From Chrysomallon squamiferum (lineage: Eukaryota > Mollusca > Gastropoda > Neomphalida > Peltospiridae), in NCBI GenBank assembly GCA_012295275.1, contig CM022676.1, positions 9,195,586 through 9,259,585 on the forward strand: a stretch of DNA of 64,000 bases. Reading direction: 5' to 3'. This document shows positions 1-11,125 of this stretch, one piece after another. Both the position numbers and the translations under genes were made by a program. The notes under the pieces were generated by a model. That model was not told where the DNA came from. It did not search any database and saw nothing but the letters and a program-made list of their open reading frames with translations. The stretch's first letter is position 1. Each line of letters starts with the position of its first letter.

Positions 1-340
1 TTTTAAAACGAACTTGGTATCACTGCAAACTTTATTTCATTTATTGTCTTAATGTGTGTGTGTGTGCGTGCGCGCGCGCATATTTGTGTATACATATGTG
101 TTTATGTTTTCTGGAGTGTGCTTTGAGTAACGCTATACTAATACAGAATATAAATGTAGCTAAATAAAGATTTTTTATTATTATTATTCTAATCTTTCCC
201 CTGTTCTTTGTTTTACCCGACTCATCTCTCCCTGTAATCAAAATTAATAAATTACTTTATTTATTATCAATTTCTCACTGTTCAGTTGTGTTTTTAAATT
301 TATTTATTTGTTTATTTATTTATTATTTGAATATTCATTT

Positions 341-390
341 TCTTCTTCATCATCTTCTTATTATTATCATCATCATCATCATCATCATCA

Positions 391-465
<75 letters not shown>

Positions 466-470
466 CTTGT
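341..470. repeat. Trinucleotide microsatellite (TCA/TCG/TTA)
   Basis: Successive tracts of TCA, TCG and TTA repeats. The open frames across it (poly-Ile/Val, poly-His/Arg/Tyr) are repeat artefacts. Confidence 0.9.
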
Positions 471-728
471 TTTCCGACGTATCAGCGGCGAATATTCTCG
501 AAGGTAAAGTTTGATAACATTGTTAACTAGGTCACAGTACTACGTGGTAAAATCGTTTACAGATATTTCTATTCTTTATGTTTACATCCAAAACACACAG
601 CATACCTTCAACAAATAACCACTATTTCACTGTATTTGTTTCAAATGGATAATCAGGTTTCAAAATGAATCCACAGAAAAATCAGTAATAAGAAAAAATC
701 TTTGTTTCTAACGAAAAGAAAAACTTAC

Positions 729-759
729 CTTCTAGAATGGTCACCTTCAGCAGTGTGCC
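729..759 (-). CDS. Candidate short exon of a BTB paralogue (partial gene)
   Basis: On the minus strand, a CAG acceptor is followed by 31 nt and a GTAAGT donor. Read in one phase it gives HTAEGDHSR, which aligns with SSDEGDVSK from the equivalent 36-nt exon at 9006-9041. Conservation of the donor and reading frame between the two duplicated flanks suggests both are 5' exons of tandem BTB genes. The rest of this paralogue would be left of base 1. The evidence is short, so this is tentative. Confidence 0.35.
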
Positions 760-1099
760 CTGTATGTAAATTACTTCCTAGTAAGCATCTGACCTTTTCC
801 AGGAAAACAAAACAATAAATACTACTTTCAATTTCAAATTAGCTCTTATAGAAATAATGATAAGTACTAGTTATCGTCTTAATTTCTTCCTAATTTTATT
901 TTATGTAAACTAAATAAAATAAAAAAATCACTTTATGATTGAGATAATTATTAAGATAATAAAGAATATTTACTTTTAAAAGTTATCCATCCGAACTTTG
1001 ACCTGCTTTTTCTGATCTAGGTGTTTCAGGAAAGATAACTCTTATACAAACACTGATCATTAAAGTATTAAGAAACCTTCGACAAAATAATTTTTCATG

Positions 1100-1224
1100 G
1101 TATTGAGATTTTTTTTTTTTTTTTTTTTTTTTTTGGCGACGGATGGTGGCTTTTTGATTTCTTATTTTATTTAACTTTATTTTACATTTACTACAACTAT
1201 TACTATTATTATTATTATTATTAT

Positions 1225-1268
<44 letters not shown>

Positions 1269-1680
1269 TGGAGGTGTTCCCAGTTGCTAATAAATGAAAT
1301 AAAATAAATAAATAAAACTGAGAACTATATATGTGTACTTATTTTTTTTAATGAAACAGTTATTTATTTAACATAAGACGGTAATTATTAAAAACAAAAT
1401 TATCTGTTCGCACTATCTCCATTGTTGTTGTTGTTTTGTGTTGTTGTTGTTGTTGTTGTTGTTTTTTTTTTTTTTTTTTTTTTTTTGGGGGGGGGGGATT
1501 AGTAATTTTTCAAAATACACATTCAATTTTATTATTATATTTAAAATAAAAATAAAACAATGATTAATTTGCTCATTTAAGTATAAGAGATGTAATGATA
1601 TTATAGTATAGCATAGCATAGCATTATATTTTATATTACAGCCATTACTATTACTATTATTATTATTATTATAAAACGTA
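1100..1680. repeat. Simple-sequence cluster
   Basis: Poly-T near 1109-1134, TTA/TAG trinucleotides at about 1196-1267, then a GTT tract, long T run and G run at about 1423-1498. No coding signal seen. Confidence 0.85.
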
Positions 1681-1682
1681 TG

Positions 1683-1732
1683 AATCGGTAATTATAATTA
1701 CATTATAATTACATTATAATTACCGATTTATA
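1683..1732. repeat. AT-rich palindrome with internal direct repeats
   Basis: The arm AATCGGTAATTATAAT at the left recurs as its reverse complement at the right, around direct repeats of ACATTATAATT. It could form a hairpin or be a decayed miniature inverted-repeat element. Confidence 0.6.
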
Positions 1733-1759
1733 CATTTTAGAACTGCAAGCATAATTAAT

Positions 1760-2167
1760 TGCCTTATCGATAAAAAAAATATTACAATCCAGAGTCACGG
1801 AAATAACAAAGTACAGGGCTTTTTAACAACAAAAATAGCATATTTCCCTTGAAAAGAAGTAATTTTAAAATGTAAATAAATAAATAAATAAATAGTACGA
1901 AACTCCGATGAAATCTCTTGTGCTGTTGTCCAGAGTGATTTCCCTTGATTCTTCGGCTCTCAAGTCCCGGAATTCGTTTCCACGGGTATCGCTTCGCTTT
2001 TGGAACTTCAACCAATCAATGCGCGCTATTTCCACACACCCGTATAGCTTTATTTCCATCCGCCATATTGTCCCACAGGCGGTGTTTTTAATGTTGATGA
2101 TTGTTTAGTTCAGTTGTTCAGCAAGCGTTAGTACTTCCTTTGTTAGAAGGCATTATTCATAGGCACA
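1760..2167 (+). promoter_or_regulatory. Possible promoter/5' leader of the THAP gene
   Basis: Unlike its AT-rich neighbours, 1895-2090 is of mixed composition with CpGs. It carries a CCAAT-like ACCAATCAATGCGCGC near 2010 and ends directly before the THAP start codon at 2168. No TATA element is evident. Position and composition only. Confidence 0.25.
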
Positions 2168-3409
2168 ATGGTGAAGCGATGTGTGTGGGGGACATGCAAA
2201 TCGGATGAACGGTATGAAAGTGCACATTTGACATTTGACATTTATACCGTTTCCGAAGCCGAAAACACAACGACGAACGAGAAAAATGTTTAAAATGGAT
2301 TCGACTATGCGGACGACCACACTCTCGACTAAATGTTGATAACATAAACAAGCACAAGTATGTTTGTTCAAAGGTGACTGCAGTTATGCATGAAATTATC
2401 TCAATTCTATTTATTTTATAGTTATTTATTTAAAAATCAAAACTCTCAGTAATTCACGAATATTTTAAGTGCATATCATTATGATTATAGGATAAAGTGA
2501 TATATATCACAATTCTAAAACAGGATTTGAAGATTCATAATATGAAATGAGATTATACAGCCATGCTTTATTTTTTATTTGTTCACCATTTGTAGCTTAC
2601 CATGTTAGATTTATAATTTTAATATCTGAAAATATATTCTTTTAGTTTTACAGCATTTTGTTGGAGAAAGAGGCCCTACAGAGAAACACCCTGATCCAGT
2701 AGCTGCAGATGAGTCAGTCAACAACGTCGAGGCCCCCACCAAAGAAACAGTGATTACAGGAAATTTCAATGGAAAGTAATACAGAGTAGGTAATCTAATT
2801 TAAACCAGGTTCTAGTACAAAGTTTTAAGTCACAATTTCTCAGGCTATCTTCAAATTCCTTGAGTGTTTGGGGTAATTTTATTACTGCTTTTTAATCTGC
2901 GTCATAGACAGTTTTCAGTCACGTAAAGTTATTTATTGTAATTTTCACATATGAGAAAATACAAAATATATTCAGAGCTTCAGGAATTTTTTTTTATAAA
3001 ATCCAGCAGCCGTAGGGCCAATGATGTTTTTAATTTACTAGCCATAATTAAAAATTCACTAACCCAACTTTACTTTAATTCTACTAATTGATAGTAATCA
3101 TCAGATTTGTCACCTAAAGGTAGGGCTTAAAATACTATTACTGGGGTAGGGGGGAGGCAGGATTGTCATATTTATAAAATAGACTCGACTAACATTTACC
3201 AAATGCTTTTACTAACCACTGGGCATGGCAATAGCAGTTATTTACAAGCCCAGCATTCAGTATCATTAGCCATGTGGGTAGGTCTACCACAGTCTAGAAG
3301 CCCAGACATTAACTGATTAAGCTCTCCTGATTTCAGTGCCACCAGACCTGATGACAGTGAAAATGCTCCAACTACTGAACTCCATAAGGATGAAAATACT
3401 CAAAGCTGA
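2168..3409 (+). pseudogene. THAP-domain protein, three exons, frameshifted
   Basis: Exon 1 (2168-2373) starts MVKRCVWGTCKSDERY, the typical THAP opening with its first two zinc-ligand cysteines. It continues in a second frame as FIPFPKPKTQRRT and in a third as REKCLKWIRLCGRPH and NKHKYVCSK, so two 1-nt insertions break it. A GTGACT donor leads to exon 2 (2654-2775), beginning HFVGERGPTEKHPDPV, the end of the THAP C2CH fold. Exon 3 (3337-3409) adds an acidic tail and a stop. THAP domains bind DNA in host factors and in transposases. The DDE-like block 1.7 kb downstream on the same strand suggests this was the N-terminus of a transposase. The frameshifts could be decay or assembly errors; decay is favoured because the downstream parts are also broken. 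Confidence 0.75.
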
Positions 3410-3621
3410 CCAAAACTGTAAGTTCCAAGTTTTCAATGCATTATTTACACAAAAATAAAATTAAAACCCACAACATACCTACACCTGAACCGACTCGTAT
3501 TTTTTTTTTTTTCATTTTGACTAGGTGTGGTTTTGTGTAAAACAAAGAGACTTTTTCCAATGTTTCAAATTTATGGTCAATAGTCGGATAAATCCACTGA
3601 ACATGCAAGTCTAAACTACAG

Positions 3622-3939
3622 TCACAAAACTTTGAACCTGGTCATAGTACTGACGATTTTGAGGCAGAATAATTGAATTGCCTCCTGTTTTGCAGTATAC
3701 AAGCACTTGACCTCAATTATGCCAGTCATTATTATTCCAACTTTACCATCTGGGCTGTCACCTAAAAACAAAAATTCTTTATTTACCACTAGTCTACATT
3801 GATGTATGTGTCTTGTATGATAAAGTTCAAGATAATTGGCTTTTGCTTTTCGTTTATTTCTTCTGCCAGTATTCAAAGGGAGCAGTTGATATCTCTTTAT
3901 TGTTAAAGTTATTCTCCCAGAATTTTGAAGATGGTACAA
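3622..3939 (-). pseudogene. YqaJ-like nuclease fragment
   Basis: A 105-codon minus-strand frame with no recognised N- or C-terminal continuation. Residues about 44-89 (3673-3810) contain FLFLGDSPDGKVG followed by GIIEVKCLYTAK. This matches the YqaJ/PD-(D/E)XK signature: an SPDG loop carrying the catalytic Asp, then the E-x-K pair. In phage and transposons YqaJ proteins are exonucleases or recombinases. The region upstream on the same strand has stops, so it is a remnant. Confidence 0.5.
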
Positions 3940-4223
3940 GCTTTGAGTTGTACAATTTATTTGTTTGGCCCTTGATGTTTTCCATAACTGGCAGCTTGCC
4001 TAGTCCTGTGTCTGTCTTTCCAGTTTTTCTGCAAAATCTTTATTTAAACAAAGATATTCATCTGTTAACTTTACAGATGCTGATTTTGTTTTGTTTGTTA
4101 GTGTATTGCAGCATCCCGTTCCTGCAGAGGCTTCTGTATTTTTTAAGTTTCTTGTCTAAAATATAATATAAAATATTTTGTGAAGTACATTAAACATGTC
4201 TTTTTCATTCATGTCTTTTCAGG

Positions 4224-4420
4224 GGTTTCCACAGTTCATCTCCTGCTACTTAGAGCAGAGAGTCACAAAAACAGTTAGAAGACACAGCGCAAAATCATCA
4301 ATTGCTTAAGAAAGTACCAGAAGTTCAGAACAGAAGACACGAACAATAGAATGAGAGAACAATGCAGAAGACTGGAGAAACATTTGGTTTTGATAGTTGT
4401 GACAGAACCTCATTTGTGCC
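4224..4420 (+). pseudogene. Possible degraded transposase middle region
   Basis: Follows a TTTTCAG acceptor-like site. It holds Glu/Lys/Gln-rich stretches such as LKKVPEVQNRRHEQ across broken frames, reminiscent of the coiled coil that follows THAP domains. Similarity is weak and by eye. Confidence 0.25.
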
Positions 4421-4954
4421 CCTTTGCCAGACTTGCTTTTTTGTAATTTTGTATTCTATCAAGTGAATTATATAATGTTTGCAAAGCACTTATTTTCAAA
4501 ATAGCAGAGGGTATGCAGACATCAATGGGCTGTTTAGAAGCTGTATTATATAATCAGGGGAAGGTCCATTATTTATTACTTAACGCTCGAAAACTAAGCA
4601 ACAAACTAACATAACAAGTTTCTAATTAATGTAGTTATTAAAATAACGTAACCAACTTGCCTTAATTAGAACAGTATTATCTATCAACAACATTCACCTT
4701 TGTATTGAATCGTGAAAATCTTACAACTAAATCATATGTTACCATTGATGGTTAATGTATGTGAAATACACTTAATTATATTCAATTCTCGTTTGCGTTA
4801 TCATTCTCTAGTGGATACAGAATAGTCATTTAGTAGTTTAAGCTGTCTCAGATCATTAACACCTTGTCACGTGATGCTATTATCGTCTGCTACCCTTTTG
4901 ATGGGACAAGCTAACTTTAAGGTATTAATACTAGTCAGACTAGTCGGTGACAAT

Positions 4955-5334
4955 GGTGTCTGTAGAAGAGAGGGAAAATATAAAGATCTGTTCCAGTATT
5001 ACACAGGATTAAAGCTGCTAAGATTTCTTGTACAACTGACAATTGCATTTCTTACAGGAAAAGTAGATTGAATGCTGGGGTATAATAATTGACAAAATGC
5101 TTGCTGAGTACAAAAGGGAATTTTTCCACAAGTCTGATTATCATTGATGCAACAGAAATTAATACAGAATCATCTTGTGATCTGGATCTACAAAGTCAAA
5201 TGTACAGCGACTACAAATCAAGCAGTACCTTAAAGCGTCCTATTGGTTGTGATCCATGTGGATCACTGATGTCTGTTTCTCAACTGTTTACTGGGTCTGT
5301 ATCAGACATATTGCAGAGGTATTTACATGCATAA
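4955..5334 (+). pseudogene. DDE_Tnp_4-like transposase fragment
   Basis: The frame 4871-5071 contains YKDLFQYYTGLKLL, like the helix-turn-helix segment preceding DDE_Tnp_4 domains. After a frame change, the segment 5137-5316 reads IIIDATEINTES, LDLQSQMYSDYKSSSTLK, GCDPCGS and SQLFTGSVSD. These correspond to the first catalytic Asp block (IDxTE) and the LQSxxYSxYK...TGxxSD motifs of THAP-type transposases. The later catalytic residues are missing after the stop near 5334. It is in line with the THAP exons. Confidence 0.65.
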
Positions 5335-6054
5335 TAATTTTGTGTATTACCAGCACAATACTTTTAAAGAATACTACTATATTCCAGTTAAATATTAAAT
5401 ACATTTAACTTCAGAACAACATGAAATTAGTTTATGCAAAATATAATCAATTGTTACAGGGATTAAAATATCACCCAGATTTTTACCCTCTGGTGGCTGT
5501 TTTGTCTCCAATCAAACCTGAATGTGCAGTTTGTGTGCCAAGTCCTTTTTCCTCATGGAAAGCTGGCTTCTCGCATCCTTTCAGTTGATTTTCTTTGGAA
5601 ATTTTTATATCATGGATTTCAAACTTTATCTTATGCTTTTCTGGGGTTAAACCAAAGTTTTTTGTAAAACCATGATTAAAACGCACAGATGACACATTAC
5701 TATGGTATATGTTTCTAAGGTAATGCACAAACAGTCATAAATTATGAGACAATAAAGTAATAATAATACTATTATCTGAAACAATTAAAATTATCACTAC
5801 AAAGTTAATTCACAAAAAGTTATGCCAGGCTTTTTTTCTGTCATGTTTGTTCTTGTTCTGAATATAAAACAATAATTTTCCGCAAAGTAATCCATTTGTC
5901 TTTGAAATTTATTTATTTATTGCTAGTGCACGTACATCTGTGTATAAAAAATACTGATCATCCTGCTGTTAATAATAATATGGTTTACTTCTTTATTTAT
6001 AATGCATGATTGCTATAACAATAATAGATTTCAAAAATATAACTCGAATCAAAT
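5335..6054. other. Non-coding, 3' flank of the BTB gene
   Basis: AT-rich. A minus-strand frame at 5483-5728 has no recognisable motif. Probably 3' UTR and intergenic sequence of the minus-strand BTB gene plus transposon debris. Confidence 0.5.
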
Positions 6055-7757
6055 TCACACAAGGAATTTTAATCGCGATACAAAGTTTGTTTTAATCCCG
6101 AACGTGCCACCAGTATGCAAACATTGTTTGCTGTCTGACAGCGTACACTTCAGAAAGCCTTCGCGAATCTCACCTTCTCTGTTCAGAGTCGTACATCTAG
6201 CTCTTCCTTCAGTGTCGACAGTCAGGTTGTACTGGGTGTCTTTCTTTATCTCTAAAGGACTTGGAAAGTCAATTTCAAAAACAGACTCATCAATTTGTTG
6301 ATCTACCGAAGATCCTGGCACCATCACATTTGTCGAAACTTCACAAATACTGGCTTTGATTGAAACTGATTTTTCACTTTCTGATATAGCATTTGAAATA
6401 ACAAAGCCTTTGGTTTGCTGTTTGCTTTTTGCTACAGCATTTGAAAAAACAAAGCCTTTGGTTTGTTGTTTACTTTTTCTTGGAAAATTGAGAATACTAA
6501 ATCCTTTCAAAGATGCATTCATGTTTAAAGAAAATGTTAATGTATCATAGTAACAGTAAAGATTATCATCGATGTCCTGGAAACCAATATTTTCAAATCT
6601 ATCAATTTTGATTAACTTCTTCTTTGTACCAACTCTGCGCCTCTTGCTGAAAAGTGACACATCTTTCTCTGGGTAGACATAGGAACGCATAATTTTGAAT
6701 CCTTCAGATTCAGTTAAAAGGTCTGTGGGCAAAATCTTGTCTTCAAAATATTCTCTCTCGACAATAGGAAGGCGAATGAGGTACAGCTCTTTTCCCAGCA
6801 CTTCACGTTGGTTTTCTGCAGTTATTTCTTTTTCCTGTCGTCTGCACTCAGCTTCACTCCATTTCATGCATGACTGAAAAACTGTCTCCTCAGTGGCGTT
6901 CAGATCATCAGATTCAATTATCTTTCCTAGACATTCGTGACAGAGATCTGTGAAACTCTGTGAATTCAGTACACCTTCGCCATTTTCCCAAATATATTTC
7001 AGACACGTTTTCATGAAATCGTCTTGTTTATAGATGTGACTTTCTTCCAAAAGGACACACACATTGTTTGTCTTCATTTGGGTTTCAAGGTAGTTAAGAC
7101 ATCTCTTTTCTAGATTAGTTACATCGTACTTTCTGGCAAGGTACAATAATCGAATGACATTGTCATCTTTAAAGTCGGTTTCATCAGTATAAAGAAATCT
7201 GGGGGGAAAAAAAATAAAAAAATAACAAACATAGACACACACACACATGCATAAATACATGCACAAAAATATATACATACAAATGTTGTAGAAGTATACA
7301 TATTTACATATATACACAACTCTGCATGCATTATTATCAATATAAAATCAATAAAAAAAAAGTTTTTATTTTTTTGAAAAGTAACTATTCAATAAATTAA
7401 AAAGTTCAAAATAAACTGGATAATTTCTTACTCTAAAAACAAGTGAAATATTTCTGCTTCAGTGTCTGGGATTACAATATCACCCTGTTCTTTCAGATCT
7501 CCTGTCAACATCGCCTGAAACACATAGCTGCGCAGACTGAGTATCAACTTGTGGGCTTGGATACGTGTCCTGTCCTCTCCGACAATGAATGTGACGTCAC
7601 AGAGAATGTTTTCTTTGAGAGAATGTCGGAGACTTTGAAGGATAGTTTGTTCATGTTGCCAGTTATATGCATAACCTGAAGTATTTCTTACTTCTGTTTC
7701 TCGACTGGGGTTACATCATCCACAACATCAGCTTCTGCAGCAGCCATTTTGTTATCA
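6055..7757 (-). CDS. BTB-BACK-PHR protein (BTBD1/2/3/6-like), last two exons
   Basis: Likely a substrate adaptor for cullin-3 ubiquitin ligases, inferred from the family. Exon 7757-7432 carries the BTB core: NWQHEQTILQSL, LCDVTFIVGEDRT, AHKLILSLRSYVFQAML. It is spliced (donor after TTAGA) to exon 7198-6055, which begins FLYTDETDF, so the junction rebuilds the usual LEFLYTDE of BTB domains. BACK follows (LLYLARKYDVTNLEKRC to about the KILPTDLLTESEGF region). Then comes a PHR-like C-terminus (LTFSLNMNASLKGFSI; FPSPLEIKKDTQYNLTV). The ATG at 7747 (MAAAEADVV) is in frame with the predicted exon at 9006-9041 but reaches a stop about 19 codons on. The BTB frame is open across that point one base out of register, so a 1-nt deletion near 7690 is likely. 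Inside the PHR part KSKQQTKGFV occurs twice (about 6390-6475), an exonic duplication. Confidence 0.85.
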
Positions 7758-8089
7758 CTGAATTAAAAAACAAAAAAAATGATAACAAAAAAGAATGTTT
7801 TAAAATAAACATCAAAACATTTGTATCTGTCATAGAGACGGAGTCACCCAAAATGCAGCTTTACTCGATAACATCAGAGACCCAGTCATGTGTTTTTTCA
7901 GATTAGAAGACAATATTGTTTACAACAACATCAACCACAGTTTTATTTGTCGACATGTAGAATTTTTTTGAATACAACAGTTGAAGTGCACAAAAATCTG
8001 CAAGTGTTAAGTTGTAAGACTTTTATGAAAATAATAAAGTTTTTGTCATATTTGTTTTGTTTAACAATATTCATTTATTGTCACCTGTG
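7758..8089. other. Intron of the BTB gene
   Basis: AT-rich. It holds the minus-strand acceptor (TTTTTTAATTCAG at 7758-7770) for the BTB exon. No other feature seen. Confidence 0.5.
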
Positions 8090-8551
8090 GTGTGGGTGTG
8101 TGTGTGTGTGTGCATGCATGTATACATATTGGTGTGTGTTTGTGCGTATACTTTCAATAACACTATTGTGATAAAAAGTATAAATCTATCCCTGTTCTGT
8201 TTTACCTGACGTATAAACCAGACTTTCCTCCCACTAATTAAAACCAACAAATACTTTATTTATTATTAATTTCTCATTGTTCAGTTGTGCAATTTAAATT
8301 TTATTTATTTATTTATTTACTTATTTGTTTGTTTGTTATTTGAATATTCTTCTTATTTATTATTAGTATTGTTTCTAATACAGAAGTTTGATAGTCGTTG
8401 TTAGTGGGTCACTACACTTTGTGACAAAATTCATTACAGTGGGGGACTCTATATATAATATAACGAACGGATTATACTACAAATATTCCTATAATGAATA
8501 GTTTTACCTATGATTCTCAGAACCCATAACAAACATGATAAAATATTTCAG

Positions 8552-8838
8552 AGGAGGATGTTGACCAGGAGCAAAGCCATATTATTCCAGCCCAAGAACT
8601 GAAGGATGTTTTCTGCTGCTAGAATAAACTTTCCAATATTAAAGAATTTCATCCTGATGTTGGTTCTGTTGAAACAGGTCTTGATAAGTTACAGCCAAAT
8701 TTTGGAAGGTCCAAAAATCAGACTGAAGCAGTCGACCCTGGATTCCTTCTTTAAAAAACCTAAAGATGAACTGCCCATAGAACAGGAAGACTCCTCCCCC
8801 CCTTCTCTGCTTCCTCTCCTGCAAACTCAGCAACAGTA
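8552..8838 (+). mobile_element. Relic of a Tigger/pogo-type transposase C-terminus
   Basis: One frame reads AQELKDVF, then NKLSNIKEFHPDVGSVETGL, with an internal stop. Another frame ends IRLKQSTLDSFFKKPKDE. A W/NKL...HPD acidic region followed by QxxLDxFF (also a PCNA-interaction-box pattern) near the C-terminus is typical of Tigger-like DDE transposases, from memory. Only the last part is present, broken by a frameshift. It lies inside the part of copy 2 that copy 1 lacks, so it probably inserted after the duplication. Confidence 0.45.
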
Positions 8839-9005
8839 ACGTAAAATAAAGTATTACTGATATTTTTCATTTCAGGCGTTTAAATGTATATTTATACATT
8901 TATTTCACTGCATTTGTTTTAAATAAACAATTAGGTTTGGCAGTGTGTCTACAGAAAAATCAGTAATAAGAAAAATCTTTGTTTCTAACGAAAAGAAAAA
9001 CTTAC

Positions 9006-9041
9006 CTTTTAGACACGTCACCTTCGTCACTGCTTCGTTTT
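9006..9041 (-). CDS. Predicted 5' exon of the BTB gene
   Basis: 36 nt between a TCTACAG acceptor and a GTAAGT donor on the minus strand. It encodes KRSSDEGDVSK and joins in phase to SDNKMAAAEADVV of the exon at 7757. The corresponding stretch at 729-759 keeps the frame and donor. The first exon, further up the minus strand, was not identified. Confidence 0.45.
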
Positions 9042-9115
9042 CTGTAGACGAAATAAGTGTTTCAGGGAAGATAACTCTTATACATTGATCCTTACACCAT
9101 TAAGAAGTTTAACAT

Positions 9116-11047
9116 AATTATTTTTTCGACTGAAATTAAATATTTATAATGAGAATAATCCTCGGAAGTGCCTTGATATAACTGACAGTTACATTATTAT
9201 TATTATTAGTCGTAGTCGTAGTAGTAGTAGTAGTATTGTTATTATTATCTATTTTGTTAATAGCAATGTTTTTAATAGAAATTAGAAATTATAATTATTG
9301 TGTTTCTATTTTTCTGATAACATGAGTGTGTATATATATTTTATTCATCTCTTAATTACACTGAGAGAGCGAGAAAAGGTTAATATTACAAGCGGCTTTT
9401 ATTTTTGTTATATTATTATTGTTGTTATTATTATCATTTAGTTACTCATTTCATTTATTTTTTCAATCAATTTTTTTTATTTTAAAACTAACTGTACTGA
9501 TATATAAATAAAACCACCACATACGGATTTGAAAAACTAAATGTGATTGGGATGATTAATAAACATAATCATCGTATCACCGTTTTCTCTCTTCTCATAC
9601 ATCTATATCAATCTAGTTTCGAAATACTTAACTTCAACCGAACATTTAGTTTTGAATCCATATTGATATTATTTCACCACTTTCTAGAATTACGTGAGAA
9701 TGGTCAAGTAGTTTTATTACAGATTACTGAAACCTGGATTTATTGTTAATAATAACAAAAATAATCATGTAAGTTTGATTGATGTAATAATAAAAACGTT
9801 TATTATTAATGATGTGAAGAAACGAGAACAAAGAAACAACTTTCCCGCCTAAATACAATCCTGAATCCACTTTCCTCGCCGCCTTTCCATTGCCCTGATC
9901 GAGGATATAAACAATGCTTAACTACCTAACAAACTGTTATTTGTTTCGAACTGATATGACAGTTAATATTAAATAGCAAGTTAATTAACGTTTACTTACT
10001 AGATTGCTATATATTCAGCAGGTTACACCTTTTCAATCCAAATTAGCGTTAAACTGTTTGTAAAAGCGCAGTGTAGGTTGACCAACGTGTTGCTATTTAT
10101 AGATTTATAATGGCATAGATAAAACTAGTCCTGATTATAGTATCGGTCTACCTTCGTTAATTACATACGAATTAAAATATAATTTCGGGTTTTAATGTAA
10201 TTTATTTAAACATAATAACTTAAGTTTTGATTTAAATTACGTTAAAATATTTTTAACTAAAAAACAAAATAAAAATAATATAGTTTTTAAATAATTTTAG
10301 GAAAGAATACGTAATTTGTTCATAGATTGGTTATTAATTGCAATATATTAAATGCAATGGTAAAGATTTTAAAATATTTTACCAAAAACCGCGAAAAGAG
10401 AAATATAAATGGGCATATCTCAATATTGCACCAACAATATAATTTATTTTTGAGAAATATTAGTAAGCTAAACTAATAATCATCTTTCCTTAGATTATAA
10501 ATTACGTAACACAAAATTAACTACTTAACTACTTAAATAATTAATATTCTTTATCCACTTTTTTTTTTTTTTTTTTTTTTTTTAGTTATCTAAGTAGTCT
10601 CGTTATGCCATTGATAAAAGGGGCGGGGTTTAAAGCGTATCATAAACTTGAGTGACATCTGCATTGTAAAATAGATACGAAAGGACGGAAATGGGCGGAT
10701 AACCTAACCTAATAATATTTAAAACATTTCTTCCATTTTTTTCTCTTTTCATTATTTTTCCCCTCAAAATTCTGTTTTATTTAAATTCATTCTACTAAAA
10801 AAAATAAGAAGAAGAAATAAGTAATAACTAATAACAGCTAATGACAGAAATTAATTCATTAATCAGTATTTTCAAATTTGTTTAAAAAATAAGAAGCATC
10901 AGTGAAATGATTGAAACTCCTTTTTTTTTTCAAAGAAAATAAACAAATATAGAAATTAAAACTTTTAACCTTGTTTCTAAGTTTTGTTTCATGTAAATGA
11001 CTGTCTTAGAATTTTACTGAGTAAAATTTCGGAATAAACAAAAATAT

Positions 11048-11051
<4 letters not shown>
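9116..11051. other. Intergenic, no gene recognised
   Basis: AT-rich with TTA/TAG microsatellite near 9194-9245 and poly-T near 10560-10582. A GGGGCGGGG box at about 10620 and the CpG-bearing 9850-9900 stretch could be upstream elements of the minus-strand BTB gene, but nothing decisive is visible. The frame at 9543-9749 has no family signature. Confidence 0.5.

Positions 11052-11121
<70 letters not shown>
11052..11121. repeat. (CT)n microsatellite
   Basis: About 70 bases of uninterrupted CT. Confidence 0.95.

Positions 11122-11125
<4 letters not shown>

Larger units (their letters stand above)
1..1100. repeat. Duplicated flank, copy 1 (pairs with about 8090-9115)
   Basis: Direct reading shows blocks in the same order and orientation as at 8090-9115: a GT-rich stretch, a block with TTCTCACTGTTCAGTTGTG, an AGTTTGATA block, an AAATCAGTAATAAGAAAAA block followed by a minus-strand splice donor, and a GTGTTTCAGGAAAGATAACT block. 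Divergence is considerable, so the duplication is old. Copy 2 carries roughly 400 extra bases (the Tigger-like relic). The pair flanks the 5' side of a minus-strand BTB gene, so a second BTB gene probably lies just left of the window. Confidence 0.7.
2168..5334 (+). mobile_element. Decayed THAP-DDE transposon with opposite-strand YqaJ relic
   Basis: Three pieces lie within about 3.2 kb: THAP exons (+), a YqaJ-type nuclease fragment (-), and a DDE_Tnp_4-like fragment (+). From memory, THAP plus DDE_Tnp_4 is a known transposase architecture, and YqaJ nucleases accompany transposases in some eukaryotic elements of the ISL2EU/IS4EU kind. Terminal inverted repeats and target duplications were not identified, so the ends given are only those of recognisable coding pieces. 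Nesting of two separate elements is an alternative. Confidence 0.5.
8090..9115. repeat. Duplicated flank, copy 2 (pairs with 1-1100)
   Basis: Same block order as copy 1, interrupted between about 8440 and 8875 by sequence absent from copy 1 that includes the Tigger-like relic. The AAATCAGTAATAAGAAAAA block and the minus-strand GTAAGT donor are strongly conserved. Confidence 0.7.

Noticed and set aside
308-530. Poly-His/Arg/Tyr and poly-Ile/Val frames
   Set aside because: Translation of trinucleotide microsatellite; same for frames at 27858-28446, 32000-32260, 57590-57980 and 61925-62740.
5483-5728. Minus-strand 81-codon frame
   Set aside because: No recognisable motif, and it lies in the 3' flank of the BTB gene; not supported as a gene.
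9543-9749. 68-codon plus-strand frame
   Set aside because: AT-rich composition, no family signature, no splice or initiation context.
10679-10710. Telomere-like CCTAACC
   Set aside because: Only AACCTAACCTAAT, not a repeat array of TTAGGG complement.
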